Positions 42,777 to 50,973 of a DNA stretch of 64,000 bases are shown one piece after another; positions within the stretch are counted from its first letter, which is position 1; each line of letters starts with the position of its first letter. Position numbers and translations under genes: made by a program. The notes under the pieces were generated by a model. The model was given only the letters and a program-made list of their open reading frames with translations. It did not search any database and was not told the origin of the DNA. The DNA lies in assembly GCA_040218145.1 (NCBI GenBank), contig JAVJQK010000050.1, positions 186,001 through 250,000 of the forward strand, given 5' to 3'. Source of the DNA: Sandaracinaceae bacterium. GTDB lineage: Bacteria > Myxococcota_A > Polyangia > Polyangiales > Sandaracinaceae.

Positions 42777-44222
42777 ATGAACCGGACGCGCCCACAGAAT
42801 GCCATCGCCGCCTGGGCCACGCTCGCACTCGCCCTCGGGGCGTGTAGCGGAGGAGAGGACCCGCTCGCCGACGGGGCGCTCCCCGACGGGGCGACGCTCA
42901 TGGACGCGGCGGCGGCCGACGGCGCCGTGATGGACGCTGCCCCGCCGGACGCTGGCCGTCCGGACGCGGGCCCTCCCAGCTGCGACGCCCCCCGCGCGCT
43001 CTGCGGGATGCGCTGCGTCGATCTCTCGAGCGACGACGAGAACTGCGGCGCGTGCGGTGACGCGTGCGGCGTGGGCCAGGCGTGCACGAGCAGCGTCTGC
43101 GCGTGCGCCGGTGGCCTGGTGACCTGCGGCGACCTCTGCGTCGACCTCTCGCGCGACGTGGACCACTGCGGCGGCTGCGGCGACGGCTGTCTCCCGGGCG
43201 AAGACTGCGTCTCGGGCGCCTGCGCGTGCGCTGCCCCCGGCACGGCCTGCGTCGACGGCTGCTTCGACCTGGCGAGCGACCCCACCCACTGCGGCGCATG
43301 TGACGTCGCGTGCCTCCCCGGCGCCGTCTGTGACGGGGGCGGCTGCGTCTGTCCCCCCGGCACGATGGATTGCGGCGCGGGATGCACCACCGGGCTCGAC
43401 ACCGACCCGCTCCACTGCGGCGTCTGTGGCAACGCCTGCGCGATCGGCGCCTCCTGCGCGGCCGGCGCCTGCCGATGTCCGGCGGGGCAGGTGGTCTGCG
43501 GGGGGCGCTGCGTCGATCCGTCGACCGACGTCGATCATTGCGGGGGCTGCGGCAACGACTGCCCGACCGGGGCGAGCTGCACGTCGGGGGTCTGCAACTG
43601 CCCCGGGTCGCAGGTCGCGTGCGGCGGAGAGTGCGTCGATCTCTCCCGTGACCCCGCCCACTGCGGGGCGTGCGGCAACGACTGCGATCCGCTGGGCGGC
43701 TGCATCTCCGGCGCGTGCACGTGCCCGGCCGGGCTCACCGCGGACGGCGCGCGGTGTGTGGACACCAGCCGGGACCCGAGCCACTGCGGGGGACTGGATG
43801 TCCGGTGCCGCGACGATCAGGCCTGCGTGGCTGGAGCGTGCGCCTGCCGCCCCGGGCTCACCGCCGTCGGCGGGAGCTGCGTGGACACGTCGAGCGACCC
43901 CGCCCACTGCGGTGGCGTGGGCATCGCTTGCTCGGGCCCGACGCCGCGCTGCGCGGGCGGGACCTGCGTCTCGATGTGTCCGGGCGGGACGGACCGTTGC
44001 GGCGACGCGTGCGTGGATCGAGATCGCGATCCCTCGAACTGCGGCGGTTGCGGCGACGCGTGCGGGCGAGACGAGCTCTGCGTGGAGGGCAGCTGTCGCG
44101 TGTACGAGCCCGCCCTGGGGTGCACGAGCTGTCCGTGCGCGCGCTGTGTGGGCGACGTCGACAACTGCTGCACCTTCCCGGCCGGCGGCGAGCTGGTCTG
44201 CGTGGAGGACCGCTGCCCTTGA
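42777..44222 (+). CDS. multi-repeat Cys-rich lipoprotein
   Basis: A 481-residue exported protein: lipoprotein signal ending LALALGAC, a linker rich in Asp/Ala/Pro, then nine copies of a motif of the type CVDLSRDVDHCGGCGDGC (variants with CGACGN, CGGLDV) alternating with GxxCxxGxCxC units that look like EGF-type disulfide modules. The last 40 residues (YEPALGCTSCPCARCVGDVD) match the end of the protein at 49685. Start ATG 42777 has GGAGGA 6 bases upstream. Such proteins are probably surface- or matrix-exposed and disulfide-rigid; no function is established. The FHA sigma-54 gene follows, 102 bases away. Confidence 0.82.
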   Translation: MNRTRPQNAIAAWATLALALGACSGGEDPLADGALPDGATLMDAAAADGAVMDAAPPDAGRPDAGPPSCDAPRALCGMRCVDLSSDDENCGACGDACGVGQACTSSVCACAGGLVTCGDLCVDLSRDVDHCGGCGDGCLPGEDCVSGACACAAPGTACVDGCFDLASDPTHCGACDVACLPGAVCDGGGCVCPPGTMDCGAGCTTGLDTDPLHCGVCGNACAIGASCAAGACRCPAGQVVCGGRCVDPSTDVDHCGGCGNDCPTGASCTSGVCNCPGSQVACGGECVDLSRDPAHCGACGNDCDPLGGCISGACTCPAGLTADGARCVDTSRDPSHCGGLDVRCRDDQACVAGACACRPGLTAVGGSCVDTSSDPAHCGGVGIACSGPTPRCAGGTCVSMCPGGTDRCGDACVDRDRDPSNCGGCGDACGRDELCVEGSCRVYEPALGCTSCPCARCVGDVDNCCTFPAGGELVCVEDRCP

Positions 44223-44312
44223 GCCGATCCGAACCCGTCGTGCGCCTCGCGGCGCCCGACTCCTCCCCTCACGCCGCGCGGGGTCTCTCCCCCGACCTCG
44301 CGCGGCGTGCCT

Positions 44313-44318
44313 TATCCT
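44313..44318 (+). promoter_or_regulatory. -10 box (leaderless) for the FHA sigma-54 activator
   Basis: TATCCT ends 6 bases before GTG 44325; it decides the start, against an upstream in-frame GTG at 44307. Confidence 0.5.
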
Positions 44319-44324
44319 GAGCCC

Positions 44325-45635
44325 GTGAGCAGCGATCACGGCACCACCCGGGACGCGAGCCCGGCGCCCGAGCAGCCCCGGAGCGCTTGGGTCGCGGTGA
44401 CGTACGGGGCTCACAGGGACGTCATCGAGCTCCCCGAGGGCAGCGACGTCTCCGTCGGCCGGAGTCGCTCGAGCGGGATTCCGGTTCACGACGAGGGCGT
44501 CAGTCGATTGCATGCGACCCTGACGTGGTCGGGGGGGCCGACGGTCCGGGTCGTCGATCACGGGAGCCGCAACGGAGTCTTCCTCGGCGGCGAGCGGGTG
44601 GAGCGCGCGGACCTCGGAACGGGGGACGTGATCGTCATCGGGCCGGCGCGCATCCAGGTGGTCGTGCCCCCGAAGCCCCGTGAGCCGACCCGCGCGTTCG
44701 CGGTGGACCCCGCGATGCGTCCGGTGGTGGCGATGGCCGACAAGTCGGCGCAGTGTCACCTGCCCGTGCTCATCCTCGGCGAGACGGGGGTCGGCAAGGA
44801 GGTCCTCGCGCGACACATCCACGACGAGAGCCCCCGCGCCGCGGGGCCGTTCGTGCCCGTGAACTGCGGCTCGATCCCCGAGCCGCTGGCCGAGTCCATC
44901 CTCTTCGGCCACGAGAAGGGCGCCTTCACGGGCGCGGACCGGACGCACCCGGGGGTGTTCGAGCGCGCCGACGGCGGGAGCCTGTTCCTCGACGAGGTGG
45001 GAGAGCTGAGCTCCACGAGCCAGGCGCGATTGCTGCGGGTGCTCGAAGAGCGGCACGTGTATCGGGTGGGCGCGACGTCGCCGACCGCGGTGGACGTGCG
45101 CATCCTCGCCGCGACGCATCGGGACATCGATCGCATGGTCGCCGCGGGCGACTTCCGGCGTGACCTGCTCTATCGCCTGGACGTTCTGCGCGTGGAGATC
45201 CCTCCGCTCCGGGAGCGACCCGACGACGTGATCTGGCTGGCGGGCCGCTTCCTCGTCGAACAGGGGGAGGCGCTCTCGTTCGACGGGTCGGCGCTGGAGG
45301 CGCTCCGCGGCCAGCCGTGGCGCGGCAACGTGCGAGAGCTCGGCAACGCGATCGCGCGCGCGGTGGCGCTGCGGCGGCGTGACGTGCTGAGCGCGGCGGA
45401 CTTCGCCTTCGAGCCCGTGGCCGCGGCGCGCGGTGGGGTCGCGTTGAGCGGCGCGGTGGCCGACGCAGAGAGAGAGGCGATCGAGGCGGCGCTCGCCTCG
45501 TGCGACGGAAACCAGACGCGGGCGGCCGCCAGGCTCGGGATCAGCCGACGGGCGCTGATCTACAAGATGGAGAAGCACGCCCTCAAGCCGCTCCCTCCCA
45601 GCAAGCGCGATCACAGCTCGCGGGGGTCGAAGTAG
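44325..45635 (+). CDS. FHA-domain sigma-54 dependent activator
   Basis: A 436-residue regulator. The FHA domain (VSVGRSRSSGIPVHDEGVSR, LHATL, then VVDHGSRNGVFLGG) is at residues 25-110 and should bind phosphothreonine. The AAA+ domain has GETGVGKEVLARHIH, the intact GAFTGA loop, LFLDEVGEL and ATHRDID; the C-terminal HTH is GNQTRAAARLGISRRALIYK. It lies between the Cys-rich lipoprotein and the kinase/PEGA genes, so a chain from kinase to FHA to sigma-54 promoters is an attractive inference. Its end overlaps the propeller lipoprotein gene on the other strand by 25 bases. Confidence 0.93.
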   Translation: MSSDHGTTRDASPAPEQPRSAWVAVTYGAHRDVIELPEGSDVSVGRSRSSGIPVHDEGVSRLHATLTWSGGPTVRVVDHGSRNGVFLGGERVERADLGTGDVIVIGPARIQVVVPPKPREPTRAFAVDPAMRPVVAMADKSAQCHLPVLILGETGVGKEVLARHIHDESPRAAGPFVPVNCGSIPEPLAESILFGHEKGAFTGADRTHPGVFERADGGSLFLDEVGELSSTSQARLLRVLEERHVYRVGATSPTAVDVRILAATHRDIDRMVAAGDFRRDLLYRLDVLRVEIPPLRERPDDVIWLAGRFLVEQGEALSFDGSALEALRGQPWRGNVRELGNAIARAVALRRRDVLSAADFAFEPVAAARGGVALSGAVADAEREAIEAALASCDGNQTRAAARLGISRRALIYKMEKHALKPLPPSKRDHSSRGSK

Positions 45636-46975
45636 AGGGAGGCCGCGCCGCCCCCCACGACGAGCGTCGTGCCGTCGTCCAGCAACGCCGCCCGAGGTCG
45701 ACCGGCGGGAGACGCGAGCCGACCCGTGGCCGAGACGTCGCCTGGCAGCTCGTCCAGCCGCACTTCGAGCAGCTCCGCGGAGCCGAGCGGCGTGTCGCCG
45801 TCGCCCATCCCCCCCACGAACAGCACCGCGCCGGACGGCAGCTCCACGGTCGCGGCGTCGCGGCGCGGGACGAACAGCCGCGGGGGCGCGGGCGACAGCT
45901 CGGTGAGTGTGTCCCGTCGCACCACGAACACGGCGATAGCGTCCGTCACCGCGCCATCCTGCTCGCCTCCCGCGATGGCCACGAGCCCCGTCGCGAGCAC
46001 CGCGAGCGCGCTCCCTCGTGTGGGCAGCGCGGCGGTGGAGGTCAGAGTGGGCGCCTCGCCCCTCGGGTCGACGAGCCAGGGGGAGCTGGTCGGCGCTCCG
46101 CCGAAGAGGAGCAGCCGCTCGGTCGGTCGATCGGCGGCGTCCAGCACCGGGGTGGCCCGTCCCGACGCCTCGACGCGCGCCCCGGGGAGGTCGGGCAAGG
46201 CGAGGATCCTCGCCCCATCGGCGCCGAGCTCCACGCGGGTCACGGCGGTGGGCGAGGTCGCGCCGCCAGCGAGCAGCACTGCCCCGTCCACCACGGCGAG
46301 CACGGAGGTGGCGTCGTGCAGCGCGAGACGTGGAGAACGGATCGCGTGGCTCCGTTCTCCGTGGACGCTCCACGCCTCGAGGCGCTCCCCCGCGATCCCG
46401 ACGAGCCCCACACCCGACAGGGCAGACCATCGCGCCTCCGCGGGCAGCTCGGAGCGGCCGACCGTCGTGAGCTGCGCGTGCGCGCGCGGCCCGTGGCTCT
46501 CGTAGTGCTGGAGCTGGCCCGTCGCGCTCATCCACAGCGCCCCGCCCGCGATCGGGAGGATGGCGAGCGCGTCCTCCACCGTGCCCTCGAGCTCCGGGTC
46601 TGCGAGCGCGAGGCCGAAGCGCCCGAGCGTGCCCAGCGTCACGTCGAGGCTCCCCTCGGGCGGCGCGTTCGCCGGGTGATCGAAGGGGTGCGAGCGCCCG
46701 CGCGCCAGGACCAGCGCGTCGCGGCGCGCCTCGACACGCAGCCGGAGGTCGAACCCGTGCGCCAGGTTCGTCAACGGCCAGACCGGAGCGTCGACGGGGA
46801 TCTCCGTCGCGGTCTCGCTCTGAGGCCGGGACTGCTGTTCGAGCACGAGGTAGACGCGGTCGGCGCCCACGTACGGCGTGTCGTCGTGCGGCGCGACGAC
46901 TCGCACGGAGAGCGGCTCCGGCGCGCAGCCGAGGGCGAGGGCCGCCAGCCACGTGAGATGGCGCGCGCACCTCAC
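45611..46975 (-). CDS. Kelch/beta-propeller lipoprotein
   Basis: A 454-residue lipoprotein: signal MRCARHLTWLAALALGC (lipobox ALGC), a beta-sandwich-like N-terminal part (LSVRVVAPHDDTPYVGADRV) and then propeller blades (DGAVLLAGGATSPTAVTRVE; LPSGAVLFVGGMGDG; LDDGTTLVVGGGAA). Start GTG 46975 overlaps the TGA of the upstream PEGA-type gene as GTGA, so the two are translationally coupled. The propeller may sense or bind something at the cell surface. Similar in style to the giant Kelch protein at 33437 but much shorter. Confidence 0.82.
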   Translation of the reverse strand: MRCARHLTWLAALALGCAPEPLSVRVVAPHDDTPYVGADRVYLVLEQQSRPQSETATEIPVDAPVWPLTNLAHGFDLRLRVEARRDALVLARGRSHPFDHPANAPPEGSLDVTLGTLGRFGLALADPELEGTVEDALAILPIAGGALWMSATGQLQHYESHGPRAHAQLTTVGRSELPAEARWSALSGVGLVGIAGERLEAWSVHGERSHAIRSPRLALHDATSVLAVVDGAVLLAGGATSPTAVTRVELGADGARILALPDLPGARVEASGRATPVLDAADRPTERLLLFGGAPTSSPWLVDPRGEAPTLTSTAALPTRGSALAVLATGLVAIAGGEQDGAVTDAIAVFVVRRDTLTELSPAPPRLFVPRRDAATVELPSGAVLFVGGMGDGDTPLGSAELLEVRLDELPGDVSATGRLASPAGRPRAALLDDGTTLVVGGGAASLYFDPREL

Positions 46976-48108
46976 GGGACCGGTCGCGCCTCGATCGAGA
47001 AGCCGCTGGTCTGCGAGCCGGCCCACACCGCGATCGCGATCGCGGCGCCGAGGAGCGCGGCGGCGCCCGATCCGAGCGCGACCCAGGGCCACGCGTCCGG
47101 AGGAGGCGAGGTCTCCGAGTCCGAGGCGGAGGGCTGGGTGACCTGGGCCGCGACCCGATCCGCGAGCTCGAGCGCGCCGACGAGCCGCTCCGCAGCGCGA
47201 GCTGCGTCGGGCTCGTCACGCACGGTCGCGCGTTGGCCCGTGGCCAGGTCCAGCAAGGCCAGGCGCCACCCCTCCGGGCGCCGCTCGGCGTCGAGCAAGG
47301 CCAGGTATGCTGACAGCTCCCGAGCCGCACGCTCGAGCTCGGGGCCGATCTCCGAGCCCGGAGCGAGGCCGGCCGCGAGCGCGCGCTCCGGATCGAATCG
47401 CGGCGTCAGGCGCAGCCGCTCCGCATCCTCGTCGAGCGCGACGAGCGTCGCGGTGGGGGCCCTCCCCGGCGCCTCGAGCCGCACCAGGTGGAGACCCGGC
47501 GCCAGGCTCGCCTGCGCAGGGGCTCGGCCGATCGACGCGGCGTCCACGTAGACCACGGCGTCGGGAGCGCTCGATTCGACACGCAGCGGGACGAGCCGCC
47601 GGGGCTGCTGGCCGCGCCGCACCTCGAGACGCTCGCGGAGCGGCGGCGGGAAATCGATCTCGTCGAGCGAGAGGTCGGGCGCGACGGCCAGCGCGCGGTC
47701 CAGCGCGGCGTCGGCCGCGGGCTCGTCGTGGAGGGCGAGGCGTGCGAGCGCCAGCCACACGAGGCCTTCGAGCCAGACGTCGCGGCTCAGCCCCGCGGCT
47801 CCGCTGTGCTCCGCGCGCTCCAGCCAGGCCTCCAGCGTCCCGCGCGCCTCTTCGGGACGCAGCGCGTGGTAGGCGTCGCGAGCGCGGGTCAGCGGCGTCA
47901 GCTCGTCAGGTGACCTCCCCGTGCGCGCCAGCCGGACCGGTGTTCCCCGTCGCTCCCACGCGTCGCGTACGCGCTCGGCGACCTCTCGCGCAGCCTCCGG
48001 GTGCGACGCACGCACGACGATCACCCGCTGTCCGCTCTGCGCCGCGGTCGCCGAGGGTGCCAAGAGGAGCAGCGCGAGGCACCATGGAAGCGGATGACGG
48101 AGGAGCAG
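46972..48108 (-). CDS. exported PEGA-domain protein with C-terminal membrane helix
   Basis: A protein of about 378 residues. It has a signal peptide (PLPWCLALLLLAPSATA-AQ), a helical middle (residues about 30-170, DAYHALRPEEARGTLEAWLE), a PEGA-like beta domain (LRVESSAPDAVVYVDAASIG, APGLHLVRLEAPGRAP) and a C-terminal membrane helix (WVALGSGAAALLGAAIAIAV). The start is uncertain: no ATG/GTG/TTG lies in frame before the signal core without overlapping the divergent kinase. CTG 48108 gives MLLRHPLPWC, a good signal; it would overlap the kinase start by 15 bases. The kinase next door also carries a PEGA domain, so the two may work together. Confidence 0.72.
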   Translation of the reverse strand: MLLRHPLPWCLALLLLAPSATAAQSGQRVIVVRASHPEAAREVAERVRDAWERRGTPVRLARTGRSPDELTPLTRARDAYHALRPEEARGTLEAWLERAEHSGAAGLSRDVWLEGLVWLALARLALHDEPAADAALDRALAVAPDLSLDEIDFPPPLRERLEVRRGQQPRRLVPLRVESSAPDAVVYVDAASIGRAPAQASLAPGLHLVRLEAPGRAPTATLVALDEDAERLRLTPRFDPERALAAGLAPGSEIGPELERAARELSAYLALLDAERRPEGWRLALLDLATGQRATVRDEPDAARAAERLVGALELADRVAAQVTQPSASDSETSPPPDAWPWVALGSGAAALLGAAIAIAVWAGSQTSGFSIEARPVP

Positions 48109-49656
48109 ACGAAGCGCGTGGGGCGCTACCGCCTCCTCGGGCGCCTCGGTCGCGGCGGCATGGGCGAGGTCCACCGCGCGCGCGCCTACGGGGCGGAGGG
48201 TGTCTCGAAGGACCTCTGCATCAAGCGCATCCGCGCGGAGCGCCTCGCCCGGCCAGGCGCCGCGGCGCGCTTCGTGAGCGAGGCGCGCCTCTCGATCGGC
48301 TTGCAGCACGGCAACATCGTAGCCGTGTTCGACTTCGGTCGCTCCGACGACGGCTACTACCTCGCGATGGAGTGGGTGGACGGCGTCGACCTCGCCACCC
48401 TGCGCCGCGGTGGTGTCCTCGGGCCCGAGGTCGCGGCGCACGTCGTGGCCGAGATCGCGCGCGCGCTCGCCTACGCGCACGGCCGTGAGCCGCCCGTGGT
48501 CCACCGGGACGTCAAGCCGGCGAACGTCCTCGTCTCGCGCGCGGGAGACGTCAAGCTCGCGGACTTCGGTCTCGCGGTCGCCGAGCGCGTTGGCGCCGGA
48601 GAGCGTGCCGGGACGCCCGGCTACATGGCGCCGGAGCAGCGAGAGGGAGTCGAGGCCAATCCGAGCGCGGATCTCTTCAGCCTCGGCGTCGTGCTCGCCG
48701 AGCTGGCGAGCGAGGGGAGGCGGGCCGAGGAGATCGACGAGCCGGAGCTGCGGGAGATCGCCGCTTCGCTCACCGCGGCGCGCCCCGACGCCCGCCCCGC
48801 GTCGGCCGCGATGGCGGCGAACCGCCTGGAGGCGTTCGTGGCGCGCGCGCGCGCCGGCGGCGGCCGCTCGCCCCGCGAGTCGCTCGCCGAGGCGGTGCGA
48901 GTCATCGGCCGGCCCGAGGGGGGAGCGTCCGCCGTCGAGGAGCTGCAGCCCACCGCGAGCTACCTGCGCGACGGAGGCGACGCGTTGCTCGAGAGCCTCT
49001 CCCGGGTGAGCACCCTCGTCCCGGTGCCCGCGAAGCCGACGCAGGGCCACGCCCGTCGGTGGGTGGCCGCGCTCGTCGCGCTCGCCATCATGGGAGCCGT
49101 TGGCGTGGGCTTCGGGCTCGCCTCCTCCGAGGCTCATCCCGGCGATCCGGTCACAGCGTCTCCCGTAGCGTCGTTCGAGCGCGCGGCGGCTGCGGAGACC
49201 GCCGAGGACCCGCAGGCGTCGCCGGAACGGGCGCCGGGAGGAGGAGCGCCCGCCGAGTCGGTGTCGCCGGGGCGGGCCACGCGTGAGCAGACGTCCGCCT
49301 CGACGCCCTCGGTCGTGCTTCCCCCGCGACAGGAGCCGCCGCGGGCGCCGATGCGCATCGCGGTCACCCCGCCAGCGCGCCCGCGCGTCCCTCCGACGCA
49401 GGTGGAGCGCTCCCCGCAGCCGGAGCCAGCGCTCGTCTCCCTCAACGCCATTCCCTGGGGAGAGGTCGAGGTGGATGGCCGCCCGCTGGGCGCGACACCC
49501 CTCTTCGACGTGCCGCTGTCGCCCGGCGCCCACCGCGTGCGGTTCGCCAACGCGCCGCTCGGAGCGTCCCTCGAGCGGACCGTCGACGTGCGCGCGGGCG
49601 AGCGCCGGAGGCTCGTCGTGGACCTCCGGGTCGCCGACGACACGGCGCAGCGCTGA
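48094..49656 (+). CDS. Ser/Thr protein kinase with C-terminal PEGA domain
   Basis: A 520-residue Hanks-type kinase. The glycine loop GRGGMGEVHRA, catalytic Lys44, HRDVKPAN (Asp139), DFG (157-159) and APEQ are intact. The domain is shorter than usual in its C-lobe. One membrane helix (about 317-340, WVAALVALAIMGAVGVGFGL) is followed by a long Ala/Pro/Ser/Glu-rich linker and a C-terminal PEGA domain (IPWGEVEVDGRPLGATPLFD). PEGA domains are extracytoplasmic beta-sandwiches that may bind peptidoglycan or protein. CACCAT ends 8 bases before ATG 48094. It is divergent from the PEGA/propeller lipoprotein operon. Confidence 0.92.
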   Translation: MTEEQTKRVGRYRLLGRLGRGGMGEVHRARAYGAEGVSKDLCIKRIRAERLARPGAAARFVSEARLSIGLQHGNIVAVFDFGRSDDGYYLAMEWVDGVDLATLRRGGVLGPEVAAHVVAEIARALAYAHGREPPVVHRDVKPANVLVSRAGDVKLADFGLAVAERVGAGERAGTPGYMAPEQREGVEANPSADLFSLGVVLAELASEGRRAEEIDEPELREIAASLTAARPDARPASAAMAANRLEAFVARARAGGGRSPRESLAEAVRVIGRPEGGASAVEELQPTASYLRDGGDALLESLSRVSTLVPVPAKPTQGHARRWVAALVALAIMGAVGVGFGLASSEAHPGDPVTASPVASFERAAAAETAEDPQASPERAPGGGAPAESVSPGRATREQTSASTPSVVLPPRQEPPRAPMRIAVTPPARPRVPPTQVERSPQPEPALVSLNAIPWGEVEVDGRPLGATPLFDVPLSPGAHRVRFANAPLGASLERTVDVRAGERRRLVVDLRVADDTAQR

Positions 49657-49684
49657 ACGCTCGTCGCGTGAGACGCCGAGGTCC

Positions 49685-50779
49685 TCAGGGGCAGTCCCCG
49701 TCCACGCAGATCAGCGTCGAGGCGCTGGGGTATTCGCAGCAGCTGTCGCCGCGACAGATCTCGCACGGGCAGCTGGTGCATCCCGTGGCGGGCCGGTAGG
49801 CGTTGCAGCTGCCGCCTTCGCACACCTCGTCCGCGTCACAGGCGTCTCCGCAGCCGCCGCAGTGAGCGGGGTTCGTGTCCGTGTCCACACAGGCGCCGCC
49901 ACACTCGGTGAGGCCTCCGCAGTCCGTCGCGCACGCGCCTCCTGCGCAGACGTCCGGGCACGTCGTCCCCGCGGTGCCGCAGTTGCCGGGGTCGCTCGCG
50001 AGGTCGACGCACGCCCCGTCGACCTCGGTGAGCCCCGGCCGGCACGCGCAGCCGCCGTCCACGCAGCGCTCATCCCGGGCGCAGCGGTTGTCGACGGCGC
50101 CACAGTGATCGGGATCGCTGCTGACGTCACGACAATTGCCTCCGTCGGGGACCAGGCCGGGAGGGCAGGTGCACGCACCCGAGACACACGAGCCGCCCGC
50201 CGCGCAGTCGTTTCCGCAGCCGCCGCAGTGGCTCGGGTCCGAGCTCGGATCGACGCAGCCATCACCCGCACACGTGATCTGCCCGGCCGCGCACACGCAC
50301 ACGCCCATCTCACAGCTCCCCCCGGCGCCACAGGAATTTCCGCAGCTGCCGCAGTGGACGGGATCCGAGTCGAGCCCGGTGGTGCAGCCACCGCCGCAGT
50401 CCATCGTGCCCGCCGGGCACGTGCACACCCCCGAGACGCACACGGCGCCGGGATCGCAGTCGTTGCCGCACGCCCCGCAGTGCTCGACGTCAGCCGAGAG
50501 GTCGTGACAGCCCGCGCCGCCCGGGCAGGAGACGAGGCCGGGCCCGCACGTGCACACGCCCGAGGCGCACGCGCCACCCGCCCCACAGCTCTGATCGCAG
50601 GCTCCGCAATGACTCGCGCTGGACGAGAGGTCCGCGCATTCGCTGCCACACGCGACCTGCGAGCTCGTGCATGTGGGGACAGCGCCGTCGCCGCCGCCGC
50701 CGGAGTCACCGCCCCCGCACGCGGCGGCGAAGAGCGCGGTGGTCAAGGGGACGAAGAGCCGAACGAAGTGAAGCTGCAT
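49685..50779 (-). CDS. multi-repeat Cys-rich lipoprotein, paralogue of that at 42777
   Basis: A 364-residue exported protein with signal MQLHFVRLFVPLTTALFAAAC (lipobox AAAC; six-residue Gly-rich start after it) and seven to eight Cys-rich units (CADLSSSASHCGACDQSC, CHDLSADVEHCGACGNDC, CVDPSSDPSHCGGCGNDC and others). The end YRPATGCTSCPCEICRGDS matches the 42777 protein, so the two come from a duplication. ATG 50779 has GGAGG upstream, and a good sigma-54 type element lies 24 bases further back. Probably a surface disulfide-rich protein; no known function. Confidence 0.82.
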   Translation of the reverse strand: MQLHFVRLFVPLTTALFAAACGGGDSGGGGDGAVPTCTSSQVACGSECADLSSSASHCGACDQSCGAGGACASGVCTCGPGLVSCPGGAGCHDLSADVEHCGACGNDCDPGAVCVSGVCTCPAGTMDCGGGCTTGLDSDPVHCGSCGNSCGAGGSCEMGVCVCAAGQITCAGDGCVDPSSDPSHCGGCGNDCAAGGSCVSGACTCPPGLVPDGGNCRDVSSDPDHCGAVDNRCARDERCVDGGCACRPGLTEVDGACVDLASDPGNCGTAGTTCPDVCAGGACATDCGGLTECGGACVDTDTNPAHCGGCGDACDADEVCEGGSCNAYRPATGCTSCPCEICRGDSCCEYPSASTLICVDGDCP

Positions 50780-50803
50780 GGAGACCTCCATCCCTGGGGG
50801 CCC

Positions 50804-50819
50804 TGCAAGCGATACGCCG
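50804..50819 (-). promoter_or_regulatory. candidate sigma-54 promoter for the Cys-rich lipoprotein
   Basis: Minus strand: CGGC (GG of -24) and TTGCA (GC of -12) are spaced exactly as in the TGGCACG-N4-TTGCA consensus, 24 bases before ATG 50779. The -24 half matches three of seven positions. An FHA sigma-54 activator is encoded nearby at 44325. Confidence 0.5.
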
Positions 50820-50958
50820 CCGCGAAGGCGCTGAGGCTCCTCCGCGGCGCCTGTACCGCCAGCGTACAACCCGATCGAGCCGCGCCAACGTGTCCCGCCG
50901 CTCGCGCCTGGGGCTGCCTCGCCCGAAAGACGAACGGCGACGTTCCCGGACCTGCTGC

Positions 50959-50964
50959 TAGACT
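50959..50964 (+). promoter_or_regulatory. -10 box (leaderless) for the Cys-rich protein at 50974
   Basis: TAGACT ends 9 bases before GTG 50974. Divergent from the sigma-54 type promoter of the other Cys-rich gene. Confidence 0.45.
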
Positions 50965-50973
50965 GGCCCGGTC

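Noticed and set aside
41928-47330. An 1800-codon open frame on the minus strand
   Set aside because: It runs antisense to several real genes and is almost entirely Arg, Ala, Gly, Pro and His; typical of very GC-rich DNA.
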